Assembly (NCBI RefSeq): GCF_021533215.1
Contig: NZ_JAJNKA010000006.1
Location: 248,001 to 312,000, forward strand
Source of the DNA: Portibacter lacus
GTDB taxonomy: Bacteria > Bacteroidota > Bacteroidia > Chitinophagales > Saprospiraceae
Reading direction: 5' to 3'
Length of the DNA: 64,000 nucleotides
In this document: positions 17,243 through 26,703 of the stretch, piece by piece
Layout: each line of letters begins with the position of its first letter
Position numbering within the stretch: the first letter of the stretch is position 1
Program-made: the position numbers and the translations under genes
The notes under the pieces: model-generated
The model's input: only the letters and a program-made list of their open reading frames with translations
Told to the model about the DNA's origin: nothing
The model's database searches: none

Positions 17243-18160
17243 ATGGAACAATTAGTAGAATGGATGAATGAAAATACTTTGGCAACTAATATTCTGAAGT
17301 ATGTATTTTGGGTTGTCTTAATTTTACTAATCATTTCAGTATTAAGGAAGTTTATTAAGAAGAGCCTTCCTGATAATTCTATTCGATATAAATCCCAGAA
17401 GGGTATCGAAATTATTGGCTATATCATAATCATCTTTCTAAGTGTGTCCTATTTCACAGGTAATGTTAAAGATTTCACTCTTGCGATCGGACTGCTTTCA
17501 GCTGGAATTGCAATTACACTTCAAGAATTATTTTTGAGCATTGCGGGGTCATTCTATATTTTCTTTGTCAAAGTTTATAAACCTGGCGATCGAATAGAAA
17601 TAAATGGTATTAAAGGTGATGTCATAGACATTGATAGCATCTATACCACCATGATGGAAATCGGTCAATGGGTTTCTAGTGACAACTACAGTGGAAGAAT
17701 TGTTAAGCTGAGTAATTCATTTGTCTTTAAAGGAGCGATTTATAATTACTCTAAAGACTTTCCTTTTGTCTGGGATGAATTTAACTTGCCGATCAGATAT
17801 GGATCAGACGTGGAACTTGCTAAGTCCATCGTCGTGCGTATTTGCAGTGAAGTCCTGTCGGAATATGTTTCTGAATCAAAAGCAAAATGGAGAGAGGTTG
17901 TCAATAAATACTATATCGAAGATGCCCAAGTAGAACCATCATTAGCCATTACCATGACTGATAATTGGATACAGTTTAACATTAGATACATCGTGGATTA
18001 TAAAAAGAGAAGATTCACGAAACACGTGTTGCATGAGAAAATAGGAAAGGCAATTCTTGAAACAAATGATAAAGTGATACTAGCTTCTGCAACTTTCGAA
18101 ATTGTAAAAATTCCACAAATTAATATTGAAGAAGAGCATAAGGAGGCAAGCAATAAATGA
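17243..18160 (+). CDS. MscS-family mechanosensitive ion channel
   Basis: A 305-residue protein with three N-terminal hydrophobic helices (about 18-37, 52-71 and 78-100). The pore-lining/beta-domain sequence LSAGIAITLQELFLSIAGSF, then YKPGDRIEI, matches the MscS core. The C-terminal half is a soluble cytoplasmic domain. Such channels release solutes on hypo-osmotic shock. It ends 20 bp from the convergent L,D-transpeptidase gene. Confidence 0.87.
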   Translation: MEQLVEWMNENTLATNILKYVFWVVLILLIISVLRKFIKKSLPDNSIRYKSQKGIEIIGYIIIIFLSVSYFTGNVKDFTLAIGLLSAGIAITLQELFLSIAGSFYIFFVKVYKPGDRIEINGIKGDVIDIDSIYTTMMEIGQWVSSDNYSGRIVKLSNSFVFKGAIYNYSKDFPFVWDEFNLPIRYGSDVELAKSIVVRICSEVLSEYVSESKAKWREVVNKYYIEDAQVEPSLAITMTDNWIQFNIRYIVDYKKRRFTKHVLHEKIGKAILETNDKVILASATFEIVKIPQINIEEEHKEASNK

Positions 18161-18180
18161 ACTCGTTGATTGGACGATGA

Positions 18181-19269
18181 TCATTGTGTCGCTCTGCAAT
18201 CACATACACTTATTGCTTTTCCATCTAATGCTTGCAAGCCAGCTTCGATAGCTTCTTTCTGATAACTTTTCTTTTCAAAGCCAGGATAGATATTAGCAAA
18301 TTTGATATCATTTCCTTCCTCATCTTTTCCTTGTAAGTCATACCTAATGACCACTTTGGTGTTAAGAGGAGCATAATAATATACAATCCATGAATCTGAT
18401 TCTCTTAGACCTATACAACCATTGGAATAAGCCTTGCCTAGTGTAGCAATATTAGTGGTAGGATGAATGAGCTGGCCGTATCGCTGACCATTAACTTCTG
18501 GTTCTATCCAGGGAATGAGAGGTAGTTTGGTGACTTTCTTGTCATCTCGATTAGTCACATAATATCTGCGATTATCTTTTGGATTGATAAATTGGGGTGC
18601 TTTATTAACCCTGACAATCTTACCTATACCAGGTTTGGTGCGTAAGTCAACTTCAGTCTTTGCCATTTCCAAGTAGCGTTTGGTATTTTGCCCTACACGG
18701 GTAGGAAATGTATAAAGCACTTTGCCATTTTCTATTATCCGTAATTTGTACTCTGGAATGTTAACATCGATATAGGTATTAGCCATTCGGTTTCTTAAAC
18801 TTTCAGTTTGGCTAGAATCAGGAATGATGAGTGTTTGCCCTTTCTGTAATGCCAACAAAGATTGTGAGTCTTCATTAAAAATTCCTTTTTCTTTAAGATA
18901 GTAGTAATCGGTATGTGCAAGCGTATCTATGATCCAAGGATTCGCCTTAACTACAATATATTCATCAATTGTATAATTATTTTCTTGGTTTTGGGCATTT
19001 ACCAAACTATCCATCCACTTAAAGTATTCTCGGATAGGTACATCTTTTACTACTATAACTTTTACAGTCTGATCTGGCTTTTCAATAATGATTTCAGGGC
19101 TAGGAATATGGTTGTCTTCTACCTTTTGCTCTTGACTTTCATTTATCTTTTGTTTTGGCTCATTTCTACAGCTTATCAGGGCGGAAACCATTAATAAGAC
19201 AATTATTCTGTAAGCAAAATGTTGTGGGAATGTTCTTAAATATGTGAGTATTGTAGGTTGTTTTTTCAT
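18181..19269 (-). CDS. L,D-transpeptidase (YkuD family) lipoprotein
   Basis: A 362-residue protein. A hydrophobic segment ends in ALISC (about residue 34), a likely lipobox preceded by a long basic tail. The YkuD domain covers roughly 165-320 and contains IHPTTN and the catalytic SNGCIGLRESDSW. These enzymes make 3-3 peptidoglycan cross-links or anchor proteins to peptidoglycan. A conserved Cys-rich tail (VCDCRA) ends the protein. Monocistronic and convergent with MscS. Confidence 0.85.
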   Translation of the reverse strand: MKKQPTILTYLRTFPQHFAYRIIVLLMVSALISCRNEPKQKINESQEQKVEDNHIPSPEIIIEKPDQTVKVIVVKDVPIREYFKWMDSLVNAQNQENNYTIDEYIVVKANPWIIDTLAHTDYYYLKEKGIFNEDSQSLLALQKGQTLIIPDSSQTESLRNRMANTYIDVNIPEYKLRIIENGKVLYTFPTRVGQNTKRYLEMAKTEVDLRTKPGIGKIVRVNKAPQFINPKDNRRYYVTNRDDKKVTKLPLIPWIEPEVNGQRYGQLIHPTTNIATLGKAYSNGCIGLRESDSWIVYYYAPLNTKVVIRYDLQGKDEEGNDIKFANIYPGFEKKSYQKEAIEAGLQALDGKAISVCDCRATQ

Positions 19270-19423
19270 TACTGTTGAAAATTATTAGCAATTAATATAA
19301 GCATATACTTCATCATGAAATCTCATATTTGTCAATGTTTTATTCAACAATTATTAGGAATTCATTTGTCAAGTGAATAAAGTCTATGACTTATCCGATA
19401 ACCCTATTTAACAAGATAACGTT

Positions 19424-20623
19424 TCATTTTTCGAATTTAAGAAATGCTTGTCTCGCTATTTCTAATTCTTCGTTGGTCGGTACAACAAGTAGTGCGACTT
19501 TCGAAAGACTAGCGTCGATTTCTTGAATTTTACCTGTATTTAATTTGTTTTTATTTTCATCCATATGAATACCAAAGAAGGCCATATCTTCTAAGACTAG
19601 CTTCCTGAGTACGCTTGAATTTTCACCTATTCCCCCTGTGAAAACAATAGCATCTACACCATTCATCGCAGCGATATAGGAACCGATGTATTTTCTGATT
19701 CGGTAGGCATTCATTTGCAATGCTAAAATGCAATCCTCCTTTCCAGCTATTGCTCCAGCCTGTATATCTCTTAGATCAGAATGTCCAGTTAGACCGAGCA
19801 TTCCACTTTTATTTATCAGCAAGTCATTGACTTCTTTCGACTTGTAACCTAATGTTTCCGTTAAGTAAAAAATAATGGAGTGATCAATGTCCCCACTACG
19901 AGTTCCCATGATTAATCCATTAGTTGGAGCAAAACCAAAACTGTGATCCACGCTTTTCCCATTGACAACAGCGGTCATGCTACAGCCATTTCCTAAGTGG
20001 ACAGAAATAATTTTTGAACTCTTTAATTTCAAATATTTAATAGCTTGTTCCGAGACATATTTATGGCTAGTCCCATGAAAACCATAAACTTGAATACCAT
20101 GTTTTTCGTATAATTCATTGGGAATGGCGTATTTTTTAGCTTTTGTGGGTATCGTTTGATGAAAAGCAGTATCAAAAACAGCTACTTGTTTGGATAAGGG
20201 GAATAATTCTTCTGCGAGATTGATTCCGGATAGGTTATGTGGATTGTGCAAAGGCGCTAAACTAGCATATTGCTCTATTTGCTGTTTTACTTGGTCAGTA
20301 ATGATTGAGGTATCGGAGAAACTATTTCCACCATGTACAACTCGATGTCCGACGATGTCAATTTCTTCTGTTCGTTTTATAATACCATAATCTGGATCTA
20401 ATAGTTTATCCACTATCTTATGCAGTCCGATTTTATGATCTGGAATGCTTTCGCTTGTCTTAAATTTTGCTTTTTCAGACTCATATTCTATTATCGAAGA
20501 TTCTTGACCTATTCGTTCTATTATACCTTTGCAAACTAATTGTTCACTAGGCATATTGATCACTTGATATTTGATCGAAGAACTTCCACTATTTAAGATC
20601 AGTATTTTGACGTTTTTACTCAT
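19424..20623 (-). CDS. ackA: Acetate kinase
   Basis: A 399-residue acetate kinase with the N-terminal LILNSGSSSIKYQ, the central HGTSHKYVS and HLGNGCS (ATP/acetate site), and FTGGIGENS. It interconverts acetyl-phosphate and acetate with ATP formation. It follows pta by 3 nt, the standard acetate overflow operon. Confidence 0.96.
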   Translation of the reverse strand: MSKNVKILILNSGSSSIKYQVINMPSEQLVCKGIIERIGQESSIIEYESEKAKFKTSESIPDHKIGLHKIVDKLLDPDYGIIKRTEEIDIVGHRVVHGGNSFSDTSIITDQVKQQIEQYASLAPLHNPHNLSGINLAEELFPLSKQVAVFDTAFHQTIPTKAKKYAIPNELYEKHGIQVYGFHGTSHKYVSEQAIKYLKLKSSKIISVHLGNGCSMTAVVNGKSVDHSFGFAPTNGLIMGTRSGDIDHSIIFYLTETLGYKSKEVNDLLINKSGMLGLTGHSDLRDIQAGAIAGKEDCILALQMNAYRIRKYIGSYIAAMNGVDAIVFTGGIGENSSVLRKLVLEDMAFFGIHMDENKNKLNTGKIQEIDASLSKVALLVVPTNEELEIARQAFLKFEK

Positions 20624-20626
20624 ATA

Positions 20627-22720
20627 TTATAATTCCTGAGCCTGAATAGATGTAACGATCACCGTATTAAAAATATCTTCCACGGTGCAACCTCGGCTAA
20701 GATCATTTACTGGTTTTTTTAATCCTTGTATGATTGGTCCTATAGCTAGCGCATTGGTTTCGCGCTGTACAGCTTTGTAGGTATTGTTGCCCGTATTAAG
20801 ATCGGGAAATATAAAGACACTTGCTTGCCCTACCACAGCAGATTCAGGCATTTTAGCATTCCTGACATTGATATCCACAGCGGCATCATACTGAATAGGC
20901 CCGACGACTTGGAGGTCTGGACGTTTCTCATAGATAATCTGTGTTGCTTTTCTAACTTTTTCTACATCTTGGCCCTTTCCTGATGCTCCAGATGAATAGG
21001 ACAACATGGCAATCTTAGGTTCTATACCAAATGATAAACTAGTCTCAGCAGAAGAAATGGCAATTTCTGAAAGCTGCTCTGCAGTTGGATTAGGGTTAAT
21101 TGCACAGTCTCCATATACCGAAACACGATCTTCTAAGCACATGAAGAAGATGGAAGAGACCACTGAAATGCCTGGTTTAGTTTTAATAAACTGTAAGGCT
21201 GGTCTTATGGTATGTAATGTTGTATGAATAGCTCCAGAAACCATTCCGTCAGCGTGACCTTTATAAACCATCATCGTACCGAAATAGGAAACATCTTCCA
21301 TTAAATCATTGGCCATGGCCAAGTTTACATTCTTGTGTTTTCTTAGCTCAAAGAGGGTAGCGGCATAATCTTTAAAATGAGGTGATGTCACCGGATTGAT
21401 GATATGGACTTTACTTAAATCTAAGTTGATATCGAACTCAAATATTTGTTTTTCGATTTGCGCTCGATCGCCAAGCAAGGTTATTTCTACCACGTCTAGA
21501 TCAATCAATTGCTTAGTAGCCAATAAAATACGCTCGTCATGTCCTTCCGGTAATACGATATGTTTCTTTGCGGATTGTGCCTTTCTAAGCAGCTTATACT
21601 GAAACATTCTTGGCGTTATTCCTTGAGGTTGGAAATTGATAAGACTGTCTGTAAGCATATCTACATCTACATAAGAACTAAAGTCTTTTATAGAAGTTTT
21701 AATTTTCTTAATATTCGTTGCGTAAATTTTCGATTTGATGGCTCCGATTCTATTTGTAATACTGAAGGTGCCGCCATTTACTGAAATAATAGGAACAACA
21801 TCACTAAGCCCTTCGATTAGTAAAAGGATAGTTTCTTCTGGGATAAGTCCACCAGTTAATACGATTCCTGATATAGTAGGGTAGTTAGCAGACATATTTG
21901 CTTGTAACGCACCTAGAATGATATCTGCTCTATCTCCGGGTGTAATAACCACACTTCCTTCCTTTAAATGGCCGAGGTAATTTCGTAATTGCATCGCACC
22001 TACACTAAAATAGGCAGCTTGATTATTGAGATCGTTTCCTCCGAAAAGGATGGTCGCATCTAGTTCATCAACGATTTCCTTCATAGAGGGATTCGCTAAA
22101 ATAGGATTAATGGGAATCGCACTTAACACCAATCCAGATGGGAAAACTTGTTCTAAATTTGACAAAATAAGAGGTCTATCCTGAGGATTTACTTTATTCG
22201 CAATAACGGACAATACTTCGACACCTTTCTCCTTGAATGAATCGTAAGCTATTTTTAAATTTCCGACAAGCTCAGAGATGGTATTTCCGACGCCTGAATC
22301 TAATATGATTGCAGGTATACCTAAGTTTTTAGCAATCAATATATTGATGTCAAATTCAATAAGATTGCCTTCGCCAATAAAGCTTGTTCCTTCCACAAGA
22401 ACAAAATCATATTTTTCTTCTTGTGCTTTGTACTTCTCTATGATTCTACTGATGATTTCGCTTTCCTTGCCTTCGTTTTTTTTGCTGAGAATCTCACTTC
22501 TTGTATAGGCGTATGCCTCTTCGAATTTGATATCAAGATTAAAGAAGGTACAGATGGTATTAATATGATTATCAATTTTGCCAGGTTCAAAATCATCAAT
22601 GATCGGTCTGAAATATCCAACTTTGACTACTTTCTGCAATAGTGATTGCATCAGACCCAACGAAACGATGGACTTGCCACTATCCGGCTCAGTGGTGGAA
22701 ACATAAACGGCTCTGCTCAT
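20627..22720 (-). CDS. pta: Phosphate acetyltransferase
   Basis: A 697-residue long-form Pta. The N-terminal part is a P-loop-like AAA_26 region (STTEPDSGKSIVSLGL), the middle a DRTGG domain, and the C-terminal third the PTA_PTB catalytic domain (about 370-690) with GMVSGAIHTT and SYSSGASGKGQDVEKVR. It converts acetyl-CoA to acetyl-phosphate. First gene of pta-ackA. The length and domain order equal those of the long enteric-type enzyme. Confidence 0.95.
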   Translation of the reverse strand: MSRAVYVSTTEPDSGKSIVSLGLMQSLLQKVVKVGYFRPIIDDFEPGKIDNHINTICTFFNLDIKFEEAYAYTRSEILSKKNEGKESEIISRIIEKYKAQEEKYDFVLVEGTSFIGEGNLIEFDINILIAKNLGIPAIILDSGVGNTISELVGNLKIAYDSFKEKGVEVLSVIANKVNPQDRPLILSNLEQVFPSGLVLSAIPINPILANPSMKEIVDELDATILFGGNDLNNQAAYFSVGAMQLRNYLGHLKEGSVVITPGDRADIILGALQANMSANYPTISGIVLTGGLIPEETILLLIEGLSDVVPIISVNGGTFSITNRIGAIKSKIYATNIKKIKTSIKDFSSYVDVDMLTDSLINFQPQGITPRMFQYKLLRKAQSAKKHIVLPEGHDERILLATKQLIDLDVVEITLLGDRAQIEKQIFEFDINLDLSKVHIINPVTSPHFKDYAATLFELRKHKNVNLAMANDLMEDVSYFGTMMVYKGHADGMVSGAIHTTLHTIRPALQFIKTKPGISVVSSIFFMCLEDRVSVYGDCAINPNPTAEQLSEIAISSAETSLSFGIEPKIAMLSYSSGASGKGQDVEKVRKATQIIYEKRPDLQVVGPIQYDAAVDINVRNAKMPESAVVGQASVFIFPDLNTGNNTYKAVQRETNALAIGPIIQGLKKPVNDLSRGCTVEDIFNTVIVTSIQAQEL

Positions 22721-22779
22721 ACTAGAAATATAGTTATATCTTTTTGTTTTACCTATCGGGATCTGAAGAAAGGCTATTA

Positions 22780-23145
22780 TTATATTTTAATAATATCTGT
22801 AGGCGTTTCCACAAGGATCGTTACGTCTCCGCGAATTGCTATCGGTTGCTTCATAATCTCAGGATTATGCCGAATCATCTTAATCCAATCGATATCAGAT
22901 AAATCATGATTTTCAAATTTCGATTTATAAGCAAGATGTTCTTGGTTTACTAAGTCGCTCACTTTTAATTTGAGTCTTTCGGCTAATTCTACAATTTGAG
23001 TACCTGAAAGGGTCGTTTTTAACATGTCTATTTCTAATATTGACAAGCCTTCGGTTTTGGCATATGCCAATGCTTGCTTAGCTCTGGACGAATTAGAGTT
23101 GTAGAATAAAGTTATTTGTTGATCACTTGTTTCGATTTCTCCCAT
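22780..23145 (-). CDS. ArsC/Spx-like protein lacking the catalytic cysteine
   Basis: A 121-residue thioredoxin-fold protein of the ArsC family, seen from LFYNSNSSRAKQAL at the N-terminus and IRHNPEIMKQPIAIRGD near the C-terminus. In true arsenate reductases the first motif is N-x-x-C-S; here the cysteine position is serine and the protein has no cysteine at all. It cannot do thiol-based arsenate reduction. A related cysteine-free group occurs in Bacteroidota; its role is unknown. It lies 59 nt upstream of pta on the same strand. Confidence 0.75.
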   Translation of the reverse strand: MGEIETSDQQITLFYNSNSSRAKQALAYAKTEGLSILEIDMLKTTLSGTQIVELAERLKLKVSDLVNQEHLAYKSKFENHDLSDIDWIKMIRHNPEIMKQPIAIRGDVTILVETPTDIIKI

Positions 23146-23373
23146 GATTACTTTTTTTCAATATTAAATGATTTCTGTGAGTATTTTACGTTAATTTCCG
23201 AATCAAAGCTATCATTTAGATTTAATGATCAATATGACTTAGATCATTCATTTAACCGATTTTCATCATAAAAGGTTGGCATTTTACTGTATATTCTGCA
23301 AGTAAGAATGCATCAGATCTGATGGAAATTGTGAATTGTATTAAAAATGGAGATGCTGGAAAAGTACAATTAT

Positions 23374-23826
23374 CTATAAAAGTGCTTTTTCAAAACAAAC
23401 ACTGTTTCCGATGCCTTTATATTGTCCATAATTTTCAGTAATTAGGTAGTTGTTTTTCTTATAGAGTGCTATTGCTTCAGGTTGTTTGCGCCCTGTTTCT
23501 AGAATACACTTGCTATACTTTAATTCCTTTGCCCATTCTTCTAACGCACTGAGAATTCTACTTGCATACCCTTGACCTCTAGCTTCCACATTCACATACA
23601 TTCTCTTTACTTCCATCGTGTCTTCATCAAACGCTTTAATTGCTCCACATGCAACTGGAAGTCCTCCCACATAACCTACCATCGTGTATTTTAACTGGTC
23701 GATTTTATTAAATTGATCATAAAAATCATGGTCATCACCGTCTCTTACTGCTAAATCCTCATCGAGTTTTTTCACTAAAAAAATAAAATCAGGATCTAGG
23801 GCATCTGTTTTTTTAACTTGGAGCAT
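23374..23826 (-). CDS. GNAT family N-acetyltransferase
   Basis: A 150-residue single GNAT domain. The acetyl-CoA loop is in VEARGQGYASRILSALEEW (around 90-108) and the C-terminal part has ALYKKNNYLIT. The substrate is unknown. It stands alone, with about 230 bp of featureless sequence on its downstream side (23146-23373). Confidence 0.85.
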   Translation of the reverse strand: MLQVKKTDALDPDFIFLVKKLDEDLAVRDGDDHDFYDQFNKIDQLKYTMVGYVGGLPVACGAIKAFDEDTMEVKRMYVNVEARGQGYASRILSALEEWAKELKYSKCILETGRKQPEAIALYKKNNYLITENYGQYKGIGNSVCFEKALL

Positions 23827-23872
23827 ATTTTCTATATATTAGATTTAACATGAAAGATAAAATCAATTTTGT

Positions 23873-24661
23873 ATGAGAACAATTTTATTATTTAGTTTCT
23901 TAATATTTTCCTGTACTGGTCAGAAAACACTGCCTAAGATGGATGAAGTGTCGGAATGGGTAGATTTATTTAACGGGGTTGATTTAGATGGTTGGACTAC
24001 TAAAATCCATCATTATGAAACTGGAGATAATTTTGGAGATACTTTTCGCGCTGAGGACGGAATGATTAAAGTAAGATATGATCAATATGGAGATGATTTT
24101 AATAACCGTTTCGCACATCTTTATACTAACAAGTCCTACTCACATTTTCATTTGATAATGGAATATCGTTTTGTGGGTGAGGTTTGTCCTGGAACGCCAT
24201 CTTATGCTTATAAGAATAGTGGTGTAATGTATCATAGTCAAGATCCGAAAACAATGCTTAAGGAACAAGACTGGCCGATTTCTGTGGAAATGCAATTCCT
24301 AGCTGGAATGGAAAGGGGGAAAGAGCGACCTACAGGAAATATGTGTTCACCAGGAACGAATATTGTTTTCGAAGGTGAATTAGATCCTAGACATTGCATT
24401 GAATCATCATCAGATACTTATTTCGGCGATCAATGGGTGAAAGCAGAATTAATCGTTCGTGGTGATTCTCTAATTACGCATATTATCAACGGTGAAAATG
24501 TCCTGGAATACTCTAAACCACAAATTGGCGGAGGAGTTGCAAATGGCTATGATCCAAGCATTAAGATTGATGGGAAATTACTTACAGAAGGTCATATTGC
24601 CTTACAAAGTGAAGGGCAACCTATTGATTTTAGGAATATTATGATCAGGGAATTAAAGTAA
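23873..24661 (+). CDS. DUF1080 (3-keto-glycoside hydrolase-like) lipoprotein
   Basis: A 262-residue protein with a short lipoprotein signal ending in LIFSC. The single DUF1080 jelly-roll domain has EWVDLFNGVDLDGWTTK at the start and the YKNSGVMYHSQDP and SVEMQFLAG motifs. DUF1080 proteins include hydrolases of 3-keto sugars made by GMC-type glycoside 3-dehydrogenases; such a pair is encoded at 32320-34574. It converges with the GT39 gene, leaving 3 bp between them. Confidence 0.82.
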   Translation: MRTILLFSFLIFSCTGQKTLPKMDEVSEWVDLFNGVDLDGWTTKIHHYETGDNFGDTFRAEDGMIKVRYDQYGDDFNNRFAHLYTNKSYSHFHLIMEYRFVGEVCPGTPSYAYKNSGVMYHSQDPKTMLKEQDWPISVEMQFLAGMERGKERPTGNMCSPGTNIVFEGELDPRHCIESSSDTYFGDQWVKAELIVRGDSLITHIINGENVLEYSKPQIGGGVANGYDPSIKIDGKLLTEGHIALQSEGQPIDFRNIMIRELK

Positions 24662-24664
24662 GTT

Positions 24665-26173
24665 TTATAATTGATCTAATATTTCTTTATAAAATAAACT
24701 AAAACTTGATCTAGGGTTTGAACATAAATATACGGTTGTTCCATATTCACGAGCATGTATATTCGTCACTTCTCCTATATGGACAATTGTTTGAAATAAA
24801 GCTTGAATATCATCTCCTAATTCATCATTAACATAGATAAAGTACCTGATATCATTTTCTAGCCGATTTGGAATCCAATAAATAAATGATTCATTAAAAC
24901 TGACTACACTCGGAAGATCATATTTCTTACCAATAATATTGATTGCACCTGCTTGTCCGTAATTTTCTGCATATATAAGTGCTTGTGATTTATCTGGAAT
25001 TTCATTAAATGCAATAGTTACTTTCATCACCAGTTCTTCCCAACCTAACATATCAGCATAGTCTTGAGGTAAGCTATGTATAGAACCATCTTCAAATCTT
25101 CTTCCCATAATCAGCCCATGTTTATCTTCTAATTTTTGAAAAAAATTCACCAAGCCATCTTGTTTAAAAATGGGAACTCCTAGCGGTAATATAGGAAGTA
25201 CTAACAGAACTGGAAGAATAATAAATAATGTCCTTAGACGCCAATCTTTAACAATTTTCTCAATATAGACTGATCCGCCTGCCAAAAGGATCGGAAACAT
25301 TCCTATGGTATAATAGCTTTTTCCACGTAGAAATAATAAAGTACCAATGACAAATATTGATGTCAACCCTAAATAGCGATAAGATTTATTCTTAAGGAAA
25401 AACAAGATGCCAGCTACAGTAAAAATACTAAATGTGAAACCCATTAATAATTGGTCAGATAAAAAATACCAGCGATCTACATTTGCAAGCTGAGTTTCAT
25501 TGAGTTCCGTCATATGACTAAAGACAGGGAACCCATGATTATATTGCCATAAAAAATTGGGTAAGAAGATAGTGATACTGATTATAAAACTTAGGTACAG
25601 ATATTTATTTTGTAATAGCTTTCTTTTATCTGTTAAGGATATAGATAGCAAGAGAGATAAAATAAGTAGCACTACTAAATACTTGTTTAATACAGATAAT
25701 CCAACGACTACACCTAAGTAGATCAATACAGTGTTGTTTTTATACTTGAAATACTTAATCGTTAGGAATAAAATTAATGTCCAGAAGAAAATGTCTATGT
25801 GAACTGGCTGGAAAAGATGATATGCACGTAAAGTCACAGGCATGAATATGATTCCCAAGCAGGAAACAATTATAGCAAAGGTTTTACCGCCTAATTCTTT
25901 GACGGACAAGGCAGTTAAGTAAACTAGAAATCCAGATAAAATGGCGGGGAATAACCGAACAGCAAATACAGAATTCCCAAATAGATTCTTCATAACAAAT
26001 GCAATCCATCCAATCATAGGAGGAACACTGTAATATCCTGTACTAAGATGATCTCCTAATGAGAAATACAAAAGTTCATCTCTGTGATATTCAAGGTTGC
26101 AAGAAAATATTAAATGAAAAAGAATATTAGTTACAGAAAATACCAAGACGATAAATGTATTTCTTTTATCCAT
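24665..26173 (-). CDS. Glycosyltransferase family 39-like integral membrane protein
   Basis: A 502-residue protein with about ten hydrophobic helices and the GT39/PMT_2 N-terminal motif EYHRDELLYFSLGDHL, whose acidic residues are the usual catalytic base in the first periplasmic loop. Such enzymes move sugars from polyprenyl carriers to proteins or lipids at the outer face of the inner membrane. The C-terminal periplasmic part is soluble. No partner glycan genes are adjacent. About 250 bp of AT-rich sequence downstream of 26173 hold only a weak CTGTG/CACAG repeat. Confidence 0.8.
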   Translation of the reverse strand: MDKRNTFIVLVFSVTNILFHLIFSCNLEYHRDELLYFSLGDHLSTGYYSVPPMIGWIAFVMKNLFGNSVFAVRLFPAILSGFLVYLTALSVKELGGKTFAIIVSCLGIIFMPVTLRAYHLFQPVHIDIFFWTLILFLTIKYFKYKNNTVLIYLGVVVGLSVLNKYLVVLLILSLLLSISLTDKRKLLQNKYLYLSFIISITIFLPNFLWQYNHGFPVFSHMTELNETQLANVDRWYFLSDQLLMGFTFSIFTVAGILFFLKNKSYRYLGLTSIFVIGTLLFLRGKSYYTIGMFPILLAGGSVYIEKIVKDWRLRTLFIILPVLLVLPILPLGVPIFKQDGLVNFFQKLEDKHGLIMGRRFEDGSIHSLPQDYADMLGWEELVMKVTIAFNEIPDKSQALIYAENYGQAGAINIIGKKYDLPSVVSFNESFIYWIPNRLENDIRYFIYVNDELGDDIQALFQTIVHIGEVTNIHAREYGTTVYLCSNPRSSFSLFYKEILDQL

Positions 26174-26424
26174 TTATTTGTTGGATAATGAATTCAGGGA
26201 AGTCTTGGATAAGCAAGGATACTAGTCTTAGATTATAATGATTTATATAGATACACATTTAATGATCCGTTTAGAAATATACTAGAAGCTAATATTAAGC
26301 AGACGATTAGTAATGCAAAATGTTACAAAACTATATCAAATAATTAATATTAAATTCACATCTGTGGTTCATTCACAGCACTTTCTAAAATGATATATTA
26401 GGAATGCTTTATTAAAGTTGCTTA

Positions 26425-26703
26425 CTAGACCTCTACACCTACAATCTCTAAAGCCTTTTCAAGCTCAGCTCTAAGTTTTTCATCTAAGTTTCTATACCAA
26501 TCGATATGTGGAGACCATTCACCACAACCATTCGGCACTCCTGGTCCAGGGCACTGCGTATCTTGCCAGATCTTTTTACACTTGGGGCATCTACCAGTGG
26601 TTTCGAAGGTATTCCATGAATGTCCACATTCACACATCCACCATGAACCACCGTCGGGTTCCCAATCACATTTAGGACACATAATTTTAACTTCTTTGCT
26701 CAT
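26425..26703 (-). CDS. Small zinc-ribbon protein, function unknown
   Basis: A 92-residue protein with three CxxC or CxC pairs (MCPKC, WMCECGH, RCPKCKK) and a later CPGPGVPNGCG. This suggests two zinc-binding ribbons, followed by a short acidic helix. It resembles no named enzyme. It is coupled by TAATG to the secreted-protein gene before it. Confidence 0.7.
   Translation of the reverse strand: MSKEVKIMCPKCDWEPDGGSWWMCECGHSWNTFETTGRCPKCKKIWQDTQCPGPGVPNGCGEWSPHIDWYRNLDEKLRAELEKALEIVGVEV

Noticed and set aside
26337-26400. Terminator after the GT39 or zinc-ribbon genes
   Set aside because: The CTGTG/CACAG repeat has only 5 bp and no T-run, and it lies upstream of neither gene's stop.
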